Assembly (NCBI GenBank): GCA_944380355.1
Contig: CALWHJ010000015.1
Location: forward strand, 1-40,790
Source of the DNA: an uncultured Christensenellaceae bacterium
GTDB lineage: Bacteria > Bacillota > Clostridia > Christensenellales > UBA3700
Length of the DNA: 40,790 bases
Direction: 5' to 3'
Within the stretch, counting starts at the first letter, position 1, and every line of letters begins with the position of its first letter. Made by a program: the position numbers and the translations under genes. The notes under the pieces were generated by a model. That model saw only the letters and a program-made list of their open reading frames with translations, had not been told where the DNA came from and made no database searches. This document shows, piece after piece, positions 6,944-15,177 of this stretch.

Positions 6944-7927
6944 TTAAATCCAGCTTCCGTCCGCGCTCTTTATGGAAATCTCTCCGCACGTAAGCGTACG
7001 TCTTTTCCCGTCCTCGTTTATTATCAGTCCGCCGTCGCTATCTATATCTTCGACTATCCCCGTCTTTTGCTCGTTGTTTATGGCGTAACTTATTCTGTTG
7101 CCTGTAACGAGTGAATACTTTTTGTACTCTTCCATAAAAGAGTGGTCGGTAATATCGTCCGTCAATTCCATAAGCTGAGAGTAAATCTCGGCAATCATCT
7201 CGCTTCTCGTAACCGTAGGATTATTATCAAACAGCGCGCAAGCCCTGTCCTTTATATCGTCGGGAAAATGCTGATTGACGAAATTCACGCCTATGCCCAC
7301 GATAAACGTACCCGCACTTCCGCTCTCGAAATCTATATCCGCTTGCGTAAGTATTCCGCATACCTTCTTCTTGCCTATATACACGTCGTTGACCCACTTT
7401 ATACGAGCGTCCTTGTCTGTGTACTTGGCTATGGCGCGTCTTACGGCTACCGCCGCGGCGGGCGTGATAATCATTACGTCGGAAAGCTTTTTTGTGCTTT
7501 TGCAAAGACACACGCTCATATATATTCCGCTCTTGGGTGAGAAAAAACTCTTGCCCATTCTTCCCCTGCCTTGAGTCTGCTCGTCTGATACGATAAGCGT
7601 GCCGTGCTCGATTTTGCCGTCCTGCAACATTTTCATTGCCTCGGCATTAGTGGACGTCGTGGTCGCAAGCACGGTAATATGCTTGTCCTTGTACTTACCG
7701 TCAAGATTTACGCGTATGCTCTCGGGCGAGAGTATATCGTTTGCCTCGTCAAGCAAATACCCTTTGTTGGGCGCGGCGACTATCTTGTAGCCCTCTTGCT
7801 GAAGAGTCTTGACTACCTTCCATACGCTGTTGCGCGATACGCCAAGCATATCCGCAAGCTGCTGCCCCGACAAAGCTTTGCCTCTGTTGGTTTCAAATAG
7901 AGTCAAAATGTCTTTTTTTAGCGTCAT
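6944..7927 (-). CDS. birA: Bifunctional biotin-protein ligase / biotin operon repressor BirA
   Basis: A 327-residue protein that adenylates biotin, transfers it to carboxyl-carrier proteins and, as biotinyl-AMP dimer, represses biotin genes. Residues 1-60 form the N-terminal winged helix (LSGQQLADMLGVSRNSVWKV). The catalytic domain shows the GRGRMGKSFFSP biotinyl-AMP loop and KWVNDVYIGKKKVCGIL. A C-terminal SH3-like domain follows (residues about 275-327). The start ATG is preceded by AAGGAG. It is first in a two-gene operon with bioY and has its own operator at 7968-8001, so the pair is very likely autoregulated by biotin. Confidence 0.96.
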   Translation of the reverse strand: MTLKKDILTLFETNRGKALSGQQLADMLGVSRNSVWKVVKTLQQEGYKIVAAPNKGYLLDEANDILSPESIRVNLDGKYKDKHITVLATTTSTNAEAMKMLQDGKIEHGTLIVSDEQTQGRGRMGKSFFSPKSGIYMSVCLCKSTKKLSDVMIITPAAAVAVRRAIAKYTDKDARIKWVNDVYIGKKKVCGILTQADIDFESGSAGTFIVGIGVNFVNQHFPDDIKDRACALFDNNPTVTRSEMIAEIYSQLMELTDDITDHSFMEEYKKYSLVTGNRISYAINNEQKTGIVEDIDSDGGLIINEDGKRRTLTCGEISIKSADGSWI

Positions 7928-7946
7928 AAACTTATCTCCTTGCTAA

Positions 7947-7975
7947 AGTATAAAAGTATAAAAGATAATTGTCAA
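7947..7975 (-). promoter_or_regulatory. birA-bioY promoter
   Basis: Minus strand TTGACA (perfect), 17-bp spacer, TATACT. The -35 hexamer lies inside the left arm of the operator. Confidence 0.8.
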
Positions 7976-8001
7976 CCATTTTTGCAAATTTGGTTGACAA
8001 T
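7968..8001. promoter_or_regulatory. BirA-type operator
   Basis: Perfect inverted repeat ATTGTCAACC - 14 bp - GGTTGACAAT overlapping the -35 box. Arm sequence and 14-bp spacing agree with described BirA sites of Firmicutes (TTGTTAAC-type arms with 14-16 bp between). Confidence 0.85.
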
Positions 8002-8028
8002 CAAGAGCTTTATATTTTTTATTGCAAA

Positions 8029-9612
8029 CTACTTTTCAGATTGCGTGTTATGTATTTTCCTGTAACGTTTCTCTGCATTTTTATTTTCTCTGTTTATAAA
8101 GCTTTCGTAAATTACTTTATGCAGCCACTGTCTTAATCTGAAAAATGCAGGCTTTTTGTTGACGTAACCGTTATCTTCGTATGCACCTATAAATTCAATA
8201 TAAGGTTTACGTCTTACCTGAGTGAATACCACTTCGATGCAATCGGTAAGTACGGGTTTGAATACGGCTATCCTGTTGTAACCTATCGTAGTGCCGTCAT
8301 AAACTTTTTTGCGCTTTCCTTTGACTGAAGCGTATATAGAGAAGGTTTCGACGCGTTGAGAAAAAGCCGTATTTTCCACAAGTCGCAATCTGTTGATCAG
8401 GTATTCCTTGTCATACCTCAATACGATTTTATAGGCGTCGCTCTCCTTCGCGGGAGTGTAATATCCGTACGGGTCGCAGGTCGTTTTATCAAAGGAATAA
8501 TCCGTGATATTATGCACCTCACAGCCTTTCTCGCTCTCGGGTGCGGTCAGAGATACGGGAGAGACGTACTGCGCATTTGATTTTCGGATATGCTCCCCGA
8601 GAAGTCTTGCCGCTTCAGAGTCGTTTTCGTGTATAAGTCCGCGCCTGTCGGGCGGAAGATTGAGAAGCAACATTGAATTGCCCCCTACCGAATCGTAGTA
8701 AATCTTAAGAAGACGCGAATGGCTCTTGAGCATATTGTCCTGAGAAGAATGATAAAACCAACCGGGACGGATTGACACGTCCACTTCGGCGGGATACCAC
8801 ATAAACTTGTCGAAGTTTGCCAAGAATTTGCGGCTGCCCAAATCGCTGTAGACTATGTCCGCGCCCTTCTGAGCAAATTTGCCGTCGTCTTTTTGCTGAC
8901 TGTTTGCCTGTATGGTCTGTATGTCGCACGCAAATTCAGGCACTACGTTCCACTCGCTCTCTCTTGCAAATCCGCCCTCGTTGCCTACCCACCTTATGTC
9001 GGGCGCGCAACCCGATATACAGGCATCGGGCTGTAGCGAGCGGATAAGCGCGTAGTATCTCTGCCAGTCGTATTCCTGTCGAGGTTTGCCGTCCATATAC
9101 GAACCGCACGCACCGTCAAGCCATACGCACCAAACTTCACCGTAATTGGTAAGAAGTTCTTTAAGCTGAGCGCAGTATACGTCATTGTAAGCGGGAGTAG
9201 AATAGCTCTCGTGGTTTCTGTCCCAAGGCGAAAGATAAACTCCGAACTTTATGCCGTGTTTTCTGCAACTGTCGGATACCTCGCGCACAATATCCCCCTT
9301 GCCGCCTTTGTAGGGAGAAGACGCAACGCCGTAATTCGTAGTAGCCGTCTGCCACAGGCAAAAACCGTCGTGATGCTTGCACGTCAGAATAACACCGTAC
9401 GCGCCCGCGTCCTTTGCTGTCTTTATCCACTGGTCGGTATTTTGCTTTGACGGATTGAACAATGACGGGTCGGCTTTGCCGTCCCCCCACTCCTTGCCCG
9501 TGAAAGTGTTTAGCCCGTAATGCAAGAATACGTTGAAGTTTTCTCTCTGCGCTCTCTTCTGCGCCTTTGTGGGCACGTACGATAAGTATAAATCTATTCT
9601 GTCCTTTTCCAT
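8029..9612 (-). CDS. GH29 alpha-L-fucosidase
   Basis: A 527-residue glycoside hydrolase that releases alpha-linked L-fucose. It has the N-terminal GH29 barrel (FNVFLHYGLNTFTGKEWGDG, ILTCKHHDGFCLWQ, GIKFGVYLSPWDRN). The nucleophile Asp lies in VWCVWLDGACG and the later barrel motif is NSMLLLNLPPDRRG. A C-terminal beta-sandwich of the discoidin/CBM type follows from about residue 360. No signal peptide is present, so it acts on imported oligosaccharides. I chose the ATG preceded by GGGGG (residue 16 of the longer GTG-started reading). It is likely part of a glycan-scavenging set with the GH27 and GH31 genes nearby, although they are not in one operon. Confidence 0.92.
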   Translation of the reverse strand: MEKDRIDLYLSYVPTKAQKRAQRENFNVFLHYGLNTFTGKEWGDGKADPSLFNPSKQNTDQWIKTAKDAGAYGVILTCKHHDGFCLWQTATTNYGVASSPYKGGKGDIVREVSDSCRKHGIKFGVYLSPWDRNHESYSTPAYNDVYCAQLKELLTNYGEVWCVWLDGACGSYMDGKPRQEYDWQRYYALIRSLQPDACISGCAPDIRWVGNEGGFARESEWNVVPEFACDIQTIQANSQQKDDGKFAQKGADIVYSDLGSRKFLANFDKFMWYPAEVDVSIRPGWFYHSSQDNMLKSHSRLLKIYYDSVGGNSMLLLNLPPDRRGLIHENDSEAARLLGEHIRKSNAQYVSPVSLTAPESEKGCEVHNITDYSFDKTTCDPYGYYTPAKESDAYKIVLRYDKEYLINRLRLVENTAFSQRVETFSIYASVKGKRKKVYDGTTIGYNRIAVFKPVLTDCIEVVFTQVRRKPYIEFIGAYEDNGYVNKKPAFFRLRQWLHKVIYESFINRENKNAEKRYRKIHNTQSEK

Positions 9613-9733
9613 TTTTCCCCCGAAAAGCCGTGAATATCTACTTAGGCTTATATGCACTGATACTGTACTTTAAGTTTAGCATATTTTCCTTTCGCCTTCC
9701 ATAGATAAAATCAATAGCTAAATGGTGTTTATC

Positions 9734-9761
9734 ACATAAAAATGCGCTCAGGCATAATATA
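9734..9761 (+). promoter_or_regulatory. Possible sigma-K-type promoter of the collagen-like gene
   Basis: AC, 17 bp, CATAATATA, matching the late mother-cell pattern AC-N16/17-CATANNNTA. It lies 33 bp upstream of a gene expected to be a spore-surface protein. The match is short, so this is an inference strengthened by context. Confidence 0.4.
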
Positions 9762-9793
9762 TAAAAAATCCTAAAATATAAGGAGCCATTGCT

Positions 9794-10423
9794 ATGAACT
9801 ATTATTCCCATTGCAACCCTTCAGCCCGCCCTGACAGTCTTTGCCGTCACCCCGCCTGTGTGCCGAGATGTCTTCCTTGCTGTCCCTCTCCCATAAAAGG
9901 AGCAACGGGAGCTACGGGCGCAACAGGAGCTACGGGCGCTACAGGTCCCGCCGGCAGTACGCAAAGCGCATACGGCGGAGCGTATAACTCCCAGCCGCAA
10001 CAAATCATTGCTCAAACAGCGCCTGACGAACTTGCCCTGACTCTAGATACCCCGATGCCTCTCAAAGACATAGGTCTTGAAAACAACTCTTTGCAAATAA
10101 ACGAAAGCGGAGTGTATCAGGTGTTTTATTCCTTTAACGCGTCCTCGAAAGTACCCGGAGAAATCCAGACTTTAGTAAGAAAAAATCAAACGGACGCTTT
10201 TCCTTACAGCGCAATAAACACTCAGTTTATGGAAAATACTCTGCCATCATCGTCCGAACGCATCTCTTACGCGGTCGATACTCAAAACAGCTTTATAGCC
10301 AACCTCGACAGCGGAGATATCCTCGATTTGTCGGTGTTTTTCCCCAACCTCTCTTTCTATCCTAACCTCGTAGTAAGCGTTTACCGTTACGGAGCGGTGC
10401 TCTATGCAATAAAGATAGATTAA
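9794..10423 (+). CDS. Collagen-like, BclA-type surface protein
   Basis: A 209-residue protein. Residues 1-33 are Cys- and Pro-rich (CVPRCLPCCPSP). Residues 35-53 are a short collagen-like tract of five GAT triplets plus GPA. Residues about 60-209 form a hydrophilic then beta-rich C-terminal domain ending RYGAVLYAIKID, in the manner of BclA/TNF-like trimerising domains. Established knowledge: such proteins form hair-like layers on Bacillota spores. No classical signal peptide is present, consistent with mother-cell assembly onto the spore. The start ATG follows AAGGAG. The sigma-K-like promoter and yabPQ elsewhere in the window support a sporulation role. The tract is much shorter than in typical exosporium filaments. 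Confidence 0.8.
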   Translation: MNYYSHCNPSARPDSLCRHPACVPRCLPCCPSPIKGATGATGATGATGATGPAGSTQSAYGGAYNSQPQQIIAQTAPDELALTLDTPMPLKDIGLENNSLQINESGVYQVFYSFNASSKVPGEIQTLVRKNQTDAFPYSAINTQFMENTLPSSSERISYAVDTQNSFIANLDSGDILDLSVFFPNLSFYPNLVVSVYRYGAVLYAIKID

Positions 10424-10572
10424 AGGATGATTTAATACTAATTGTGAAATATAAAAGAATACCTTATAAATTATACCTACCTTTTTTGCCCGTATTGACT
10501 TTGACTAACTCTTATGATAAATTAAACTTGTAACCGCGCGTGTAGATTTTACGCACTTATGCAGTAAGGCTT

Positions 10573-11053
10573 ATCTTAACCGCTTTGTATCGGCAAGGCG
10601 AAAAGAAGAAGTAATACTTGCCGTATTACGATGACGCCGAACCGAAAAGCGCGGAAAAGACTCTTTAACGCAAAAGTATAATGAAAAATATCCGCTTGTC
10701 TTTTATAAGCAAGTCGGACAGAATAATAAACAAAAAGCGTACCGCCGAGAAGGGGTGCGAGCTAGGCTGTAAACTGACGTAAAAATTTATACAATAATTA
10801 TCCGCTTGTCTTTTATAAGCAAGTCGGTGAGAATAATAAAATAAAAAAACGTACCGCCGAGAAGGGGTGCGAGCTAGGCTGTGAGTCGCGGATTTTGTGA
10901 TAATTTTTTTCGAGAAGGACGAAGTAATACTTGCCGTATTTCGAGGACGACGAAACGCAAATGGCGCAAAAGACTCTTTAACGCAAAAGTATAATGAAAA
11001 ATATCCGCTTGTCTTTTATAAGCAAGTCGGACAGAATAATAAACAAAAAAACG
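10573..11053 (+). repeat. HR1 repeat array, partial units
   Basis: A run of incomplete HR1 units leading into complete copy B. About 100 bp from ACTCTTTAACGCAAAAG through the hairpin module (GCTTGT-ctttt-ATAAGC, then AAGTCGG) to the head GTACCGCCGAGAAGGGG occurs almost identically at 10662-10765 and 10972-11083. A third head is at 10852-10885 and inner parts are at 10600-10660 and 10913-10975. Together with 10424-10572, which shows nothing recognisable, this explains the 800-bp gap before the GH27 gene. Confidence 0.8.
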
Positions 11054-11212
11054 TACCGCCGAGAAGGGGTGCGAGCTAGGCTGTGAGCCGTGGATTTTGC
11101 GATGCTTTTCCGCAAGAAGGAAGAAGTAATACTTGCCGTATTACGATGACGCCGAGCGGGAAAGCGCGGAAAAGACACGCTCACAGACAGCGAGCACCCC
11201 TTCGAGGCGGTA
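11054..11212 (+). repeat. HR1 repeat, complete copy B
   Basis: Complete 159-bp copy with the same five nested stems as copy A. Here the third stem reads CTGTGAGC/GCTCACAG instead of CTGTAAGC/GCTTACAG, a compensated base-pair change. The repeat ends directly before GGAGGAAAAAAATG, so it would form the 5' leader of the GH27 gene up to its ribosome site. Confidence 0.85.
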
Positions 11213-11223
11213 GGAGGAAAAAA

Positions 11224-12846
11224 ATGAAAAGAAACGGTATGTGCCCTGCGTGCTATCTCAAAATGTTATTTACCCCCGGTAAAAGGGCGGTTACGCTGGA
11301 TTTGGGCGAAAAGTATGACAACGGCGTTGCTCTCACTCCGCCTATGGGCTGGGCAAGTTGGAACACTTTCAGAAACAACATCGACGAAGACTTAATCTAC
11401 GATACCGCCAAAGCAATGGTAGAAAAAGGACTCAAAGACGCGGGCTATACCTACGTCAATATGGACGACTGCTGGCAATCCAATCTGCGCGACGAAAACG
11501 GAGAAATGCAAGGCGATATGGTGCGTTTCCGTCACGGTATTCCCGCCCTTGTCAGCAAGATAAACGACCTCGGACTCAAAGTAGGTACTTATTCGTCCAA
11601 CGGCACTTTGACGTGCGAGGACTTGCCCGCAAGTCTTAACAACGAAGAGCGCGACGCCATGACCTTTGCAAAGTGGGGTATCGAATACTTCAAATACGAC
11701 TTCTGCCATAACAAGAGAAAAAGCTCTTACGCTCCTTTGGTTTATGCGATAAGCGTTGCGCCTCAGGGAGAAGACGAAAGCCAGTATATCCCCTGCAAAC
11801 AGGCTAAGCTCGACGGACTTGCTAAGTTTATGCCCGACGACAGACTCGACGGCGGATACTATATCTCGGGACTGGATAACGCACGCGGCAAAGCCGTATT
11901 CGACAACGTATACGCAGAGGAAGACGGCGAATACGTACTCACCGTATATATCAAAAAGAAAGGCTGGTACGAAAAAACCCTCGTCGTAAAAGTCAACGGT
12001 AAAAACTATATCTACGACTTCCCCGAGCAAAAATGGTTTAACCTTACGGCGCGTTTCCAGCAGACGGTTACGCTCAAAAAAGGCATTAATACCGTGGAGC
12101 TTGCCAACCCTATAGCAACCCGTGCCGATTCGTCTGCGCTTCAGTACTACAAGATGGGACAATCTCTTAAAAAAGCTACGGAAAAAGTCGCAAAAGACAG
12201 CGGACAAAAGGAAAAACCTATCGTATTCTCCATCTGCGAATGGGGCTTTAACAAGCCTTACAAATGGGGCGCAAAAGCGGGCAATCTGTGGCGTACTACG
12301 CCAGACATACGTCCTATATGGCCGTGGATAGTAATACTCTACAAACACACTTCCAAGCTCTACAAGTACTCCTCGGTAGGCGCGTGGAACGACCCCGATA
12401 TGCTCGAGGTAGGCAACGGCAAACTTACCTACGACCAGAACAAATCCCACTTCAGCGTATGGTGTATGCTCAACGCTCCTTTGATACTCGGCAACGATTT
12501 GAGAAGCATGAAGCAGGACGTCATCGACATAATCACCAACAAAAATATGATTGCCATCAATCAGGACCCCTTGGGCAAACAGGCTAAGCCCGTCAAACGC
12601 GGACTTGTAGACGTACTTGCAAAACCTCTGGCAAACGGCAAGACGGCAATTTGTTTCTTCAACAAATCCAAAGGAAACAAGACTGCCGGCTTTAATCTGC
12701 AAAAACTCGTAGACGACGAATACGTAGCTATGAACAGAAAGGACAAATACACACTCACCGAACAATGGACGGGCGAAAAACTCGAAACAACGGGTAAAGT
12801 AAAAGTCAAACTCAAGAGCTACGAAGTACTCGTATACGTAATCTGA
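11224..12846 (+). CDS. GH27 alpha-galactosidase with inserted carbohydrate-binding-like domain
   Basis: A 540-residue glycoside hydrolase family 27 enzyme removing terminal alpha-galactose from oligosaccharides. The barrel begins at LTPPMGWASWNTF (residue 38), with VNMDDCW near 78-84 and the nucleophile Asp159 in KYDFCHNK. Residues about 165-320 interrupt the barrel with a beta-rich module (YVLTVYIKKKGWYEKTLVVKV) resembling CBM6/35-type domains. The barrel resumes at IVFSICEWGFNKP, with GAWNDPDMLEVGNG near residue 390 carrying the acid/base region, then LIGND-like LILGNDLRSM and a C-terminal beta domain. No signal peptide. The start is the ATG after TAGGAGG; the longer frame upstream merely reads through HR1. 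Confidence 0.93.
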   Translation: MKRNGMCPACYLKMLFTPGKRAVTLDLGEKYDNGVALTPPMGWASWNTFRNNIDEDLIYDTAKAMVEKGLKDAGYTYVNMDDCWQSNLRDENGEMQGDMVRFRHGIPALVSKINDLGLKVGTYSSNGTLTCEDLPASLNNEERDAMTFAKWGIEYFKYDFCHNKRKSSYAPLVYAISVAPQGEDESQYIPCKQAKLDGLAKFMPDDRLDGGYYISGLDNARGKAVFDNVYAEEDGEYVLTVYIKKKGWYEKTLVVKVNGKNYIYDFPEQKWFNLTARFQQTVTLKKGINTVELANPIATRADSSALQYYKMGQSLKKATEKVAKDSGQKEKPIVFSICEWGFNKPYKWGAKAGNLWRTTPDIRPIWPWIVILYKHTSKLYKYSSVGAWNDPDMLEVGNGKLTYDQNKSHFSVWCMLNAPLILGNDLRSMKQDVIDIITNKNMIAINQDPLGKQAKPVKRGLVDVLAKPLANGKTAICFFNKSKGNKTAGFNLQKLVDDEYVAMNRKDKYTLTEQWTGEKLETTGKVKVKLKSYEVLVYVI

Positions 12847-12917
12847 CGCATTGTTATGCCAACGGATAAAGCAAAATACAATTAAAAACGCTTGTAAAAA
12901 TGCAAATTTAAACGGAT

Positions 12918-12956
12918 AAAAAAAGAGAGAAGTTTTTCAATTCTTCTCTCTTTTTA
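12918..12956. terminator. Bidirectional terminator
   Basis: Stem AGAGAGAAG/CTTCTCTCT between an A-run and a T-run, placed between the convergent GH27 and TIGR04076-type genes. Confidence 0.8.
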
Positions 12957-12978
12957 TTACTCCTGATAAACGTATATT

Positions 12979-13293
12979 TCAATCCGCTTGCTCATCCAAA
13001 GTTTCGAGCAAAAAACTTACGGGACGAAAACCGTCGTTGCAGGAAATCATTGCCGAGCGTTTGTTTTTCATCCAGCCGTCGTAAAAGTTTTCTCCGCCGT
13101 GAGCGAGTGCCATTACAAAAGCGGATATGCTTTCCCACGCGCTTTGACAAAAATCCTGCGGCTTTTCCCAACCGTTGGCGATAAAGACTTGTCCTTCTTT
13201 CATATCGCAAGCGTGCGAAATAGGATTTTCGTACTTTTCAATCAAGTCTTTGTAGCACGCAATTCTCATTACGGTAATTTTGACTTTTTTCAT
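12979..13293 (-). CDS. TIGR04076 family protein
   Basis: A 104-residue protein resembling the uncharacterised TIGR04076 family. It starts MKKVKITVMRIACYKDL, has a central CDMKEGQVF and ends with a CNDGFRPVSFLLETL tail. Cysteines at both ends of the fold are conserved in what I know of the family; the biochemical role is unknown. I place the start at the ATG preceded by GCGGAGG. The frame stays open for 39 further codons upstream, but those read through repeat DNA. It is monocistronic, facing the GH27 gene across a shared terminator. Confidence 0.75.
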   Translation of the reverse strand: MKKVKITVMRIACYKDLIEKYENPISHACDMKEGQVFIANGWEKPQDFCQSAWESISAFVMALAHGGENFYDGWMKNKRSAMISCNDGFRPVSFLLETLDEQAD

Positions 13294-13343
13294 TTCCACA
13301 GCCTCCGCAAAACTCTGTCGCTTACAGCCATTATATAACAATC

Positions 13344-13718
13344 GGCTCGAAAAGTAAATAAAAAGCGCACTACCCTCTCGCAAGGTATAGTGCGCCGCTA
13401 CATTACCCACTGGAAAATTATCTATTACCCACTCTGTGCGACCGCAGAGATTGGTGCAGAGTTGCGATTTTGAAGAGAGTTCGCGAGCGGAGTATTTTTA
13501 TCTATCCGATTAAAATAGTACCGACAAACGGTTTTATTCGCTTGCCGAATATACACCGTTTCGTTTGGTCGGTATAGAGCGAACCCGACGTTTTGCCTTA
13601 CGCTTTCGATACTTCGGAAGCGTGGGTATTTTGTCGAGGTGAGCGAACCGTGACTGAGCGCGAGCGTCGCAGATAAAGGTAAAATATGCGCCGCTACATT
13701 ACCCACTGGAAAATTATC
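13344..13718 (-). repeat. Degenerate, interrupted HR2 repeats
   Basis: Fragments of HR2 split by about 150 bp of other hairpin-rich sequence. GCGCACTA/TAGTGCGC forms a hairpin at about 13367-13394. About 50 bp from GCGCCGCTACATTACCCACT occurs identically at about 13391 and 13688. CTCTGT/GCAGAG at 13429-13449 is an HR2 end hairpin. The inserted part has ACCGAC/GTCGGT arms and an ATTCG/CGAAT hairpin. No gene is supported between 13294 and 13863. Confidence 0.6.
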
Positions 13719-13866
13719 TATTACCCACTCTGTGCGACCTTGGAGAAGAGTGTGATTTTTTCTTTTTCAAGACCGACTACGACAGGAGCGTACTTTGCGT
13801 ACGTGACTGAGTAGGAGCGTCGCTGATAAAAGGAAAAGGCGCGCCCTTATACAAGGTCGCCTATTA
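13719..13866 (-). repeat. HR2 structured repeat, copy 3, abutting the gdhA stop codon
   Basis: HR2 in the sense of the minus-strand gdhA gene. The gene ends TAATAG and runs straight into TAGGCGACC. The end pairing is GCGACCTTG (13734-13742) with CAAGGTCGC (13852-13860). The second stem is TTTTTCTTTT with AAAAGGAAAA, and the inner hairpin is CGTAC/GTACG. These differ in sequence but not in pairing from the fba copy. Confidence 0.8.
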
Positions 13867-15117
13867 AGGGAAGAGCCCGCGCTTCTTCTTGGCAGTACAA
13901 ATCCTCTCTATCGCCACGGCGTAAGCCGCAAGACGGTAACTGAGTTTGTGTTCTTTGGCTATGTTGTAGACATCGTCAAAGGCACGCGACATAACTTTGT
14001 AGAGAGTGTTGTTGACGTCGTTTTCGTCCCACGTGAGGGATTGGAGATTCTGTACCCACTCGCAGTAGGATACTACTACGCCGCCCGCATTGGAAAGTAT
14101 GTCGGGAAGTACGGTGATATTGCGCTCGGCAAGTATCTTGTCGGCGTCTACGGTCGTAGGTCCGTTGGCTGCTTCGATTACCATTTTGCACTTGACGTCG
14201 CGGGCTATGTCCGCCGTAATCTGATTTTCGAGAGCGGCGGGTATGAGAATATCGCAAGGACAGGTCAGCACGCCTTTGTTATCCACGTGCTCGGCATCTT
14301 TATCCTTGTAATCTTTCAAGAGGTTTTTGGACTTGACGAATGCGTAAATCTTGGGAATATCCAGTCCGTCTGCATTGTACAGTCCGCCCGACACGTCGGA
14401 TACGGCTACGATTTTACAGCCCTTTTCGTACAAAAGCTTGGCTGCCGTCGCGCCTACGTTGCCCATACCCTGTATGCTTATTCTGACGTCCTTGGGAGCA
14501 AGGTTGTTTTTCTCGAGCATCTTGAGGGTAACTATCATTATACCTCTGCCCGTTGCCTCGGGTCTTCCCAAAGAGCCTCCGACTTCGAGAGACTTGCCCG
14601 TAACTACGCCGTGTACGGTGTATCCGCTGGTCATAGAATAGGTGTCCATTATCCAGTCCATCACTTGTGCGTTAGTGCCTACGTCGGGCGCGGGAATATC
14701 TTTCTCAGGTCCGATGATAGGGAAAATCATCGCGGTATAACGCCTTGTCAGTCTTTCGAGCTCGCCTTTCGAGAGCGTCGAAGGATTTACCTTGATTGCG
14801 CCCTTCGCACCGCCGTAGGGTATATTGACTACCGCGCATTTGAAACTCATCCACGCGGCAAGAGCTTTTACCTCGTCTACGTTGACGTCCTGATGGTATC
14901 TTATACCGCCTTTGCAAGGACCGCGCGAAGTGCTGTGCTGTACTCTGTATCCCTCAAAAACTCTTATCTTGCCGTCGTCCATACGTACGGGCACGCTTAC
15001 TTTGAGTTCTCTCTCGGGATATTTTATGAGAGCGTAATCTTCCTCTTTCATACCGATAGCCTTTGCGGCGTCGTCGAGCACTTTGAGGAAGTTGTCATAA
15101 GGGTTGTATTGTGCCAT
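13864..15117 (-). CDS. gdhA: Glutamate dehydrogenase (Glu/Leu/Phe/Val dehydrogenase family)
   Basis: A 417-residue hexameric-type dehydrogenase that interconverts glutamate with 2-oxoglutarate and ammonium. The N-terminal domain has GPCKGGIRYH and VNIPYGGAKGAIKVNP (substrate-binding lysines) and IPAPDVGTNAQVMDWIMDTYS. The Rossmann domain has IQGMGNVGATAA and VAVSDVSGGLYN. The C-terminal end has LPDILSNAGGVVVSYCEWVQN. Length is usual. The start is the ATG after AGGAGG, nine codons inside the longest reading. It has its own promoter at 15149-15177. The stop codon is at the boundary of HR2 copy 3. Coenzyme preference cannot be read safely from the sequence. Confidence 0.95.
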   Translation of the reverse strand: MAQYNPYDNFLKVLDDAAKAIGMKEEDYALIKYPERELKVSVPVRMDDGKIRVFEGYRVQHSTSRGPCKGGIRYHQDVNVDEVKALAAWMSFKCAVVNIPYGGAKGAIKVNPSTLSKGELERLTRRYTAMIFPIIGPEKDIPAPDVGTNAQVMDWIMDTYSMTSGYTVHGVVTGKSLEVGGSLGRPEATGRGIMIVTLKMLEKNNLAPKDVRISIQGMGNVGATAAKLLYEKGCKIVAVSDVSGGLYNADGLDIPKIYAFVKSKNLLKDYKDKDAEHVDNKGVLTCPCDILIPAALENQITADIARDVKCKMVIEAANGPTTVDADKILAERNITVLPDILSNAGGVVVSYCEWVQNLQSLTWDENDVNNTLYKVMSRAFDDVYNIAKEHKLSYRLAAYAVAIERICTAKKKRGLFP

Positions 15118-15148
15118 AATCGTCCTCCTTATCATATATTTCACTTAA

Positions 15149-15177
15149 AGTTTAGCACACAAAAAAGGGCTTTTCAA
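15149..15177 (-). promoter_or_regulatory. Predicted gdhA promoter
   Basis: Minus strand TTGAAA, 17-bp spacer, TAAACT, 32 bp upstream of the gdhA start. Confidence 0.6.

Noticed and set aside
9900..9952. Tandem GGAGCTACG/GGCGCAACA-like repeats, considered as a minisatellite or CRISPR
   Set aside because: They encode the Gly-Ala-Thr triplets of the collagen-like protein; no spacers are present. No CRISPR array is seen in the window.
13294..13410. N-terminal extension of the TIGR04076-type protein (MGNVAAHYTL...)
   Set aside because: It reads through repeat sequence, and a strong ribosome site precedes the internal ATG at 13293.
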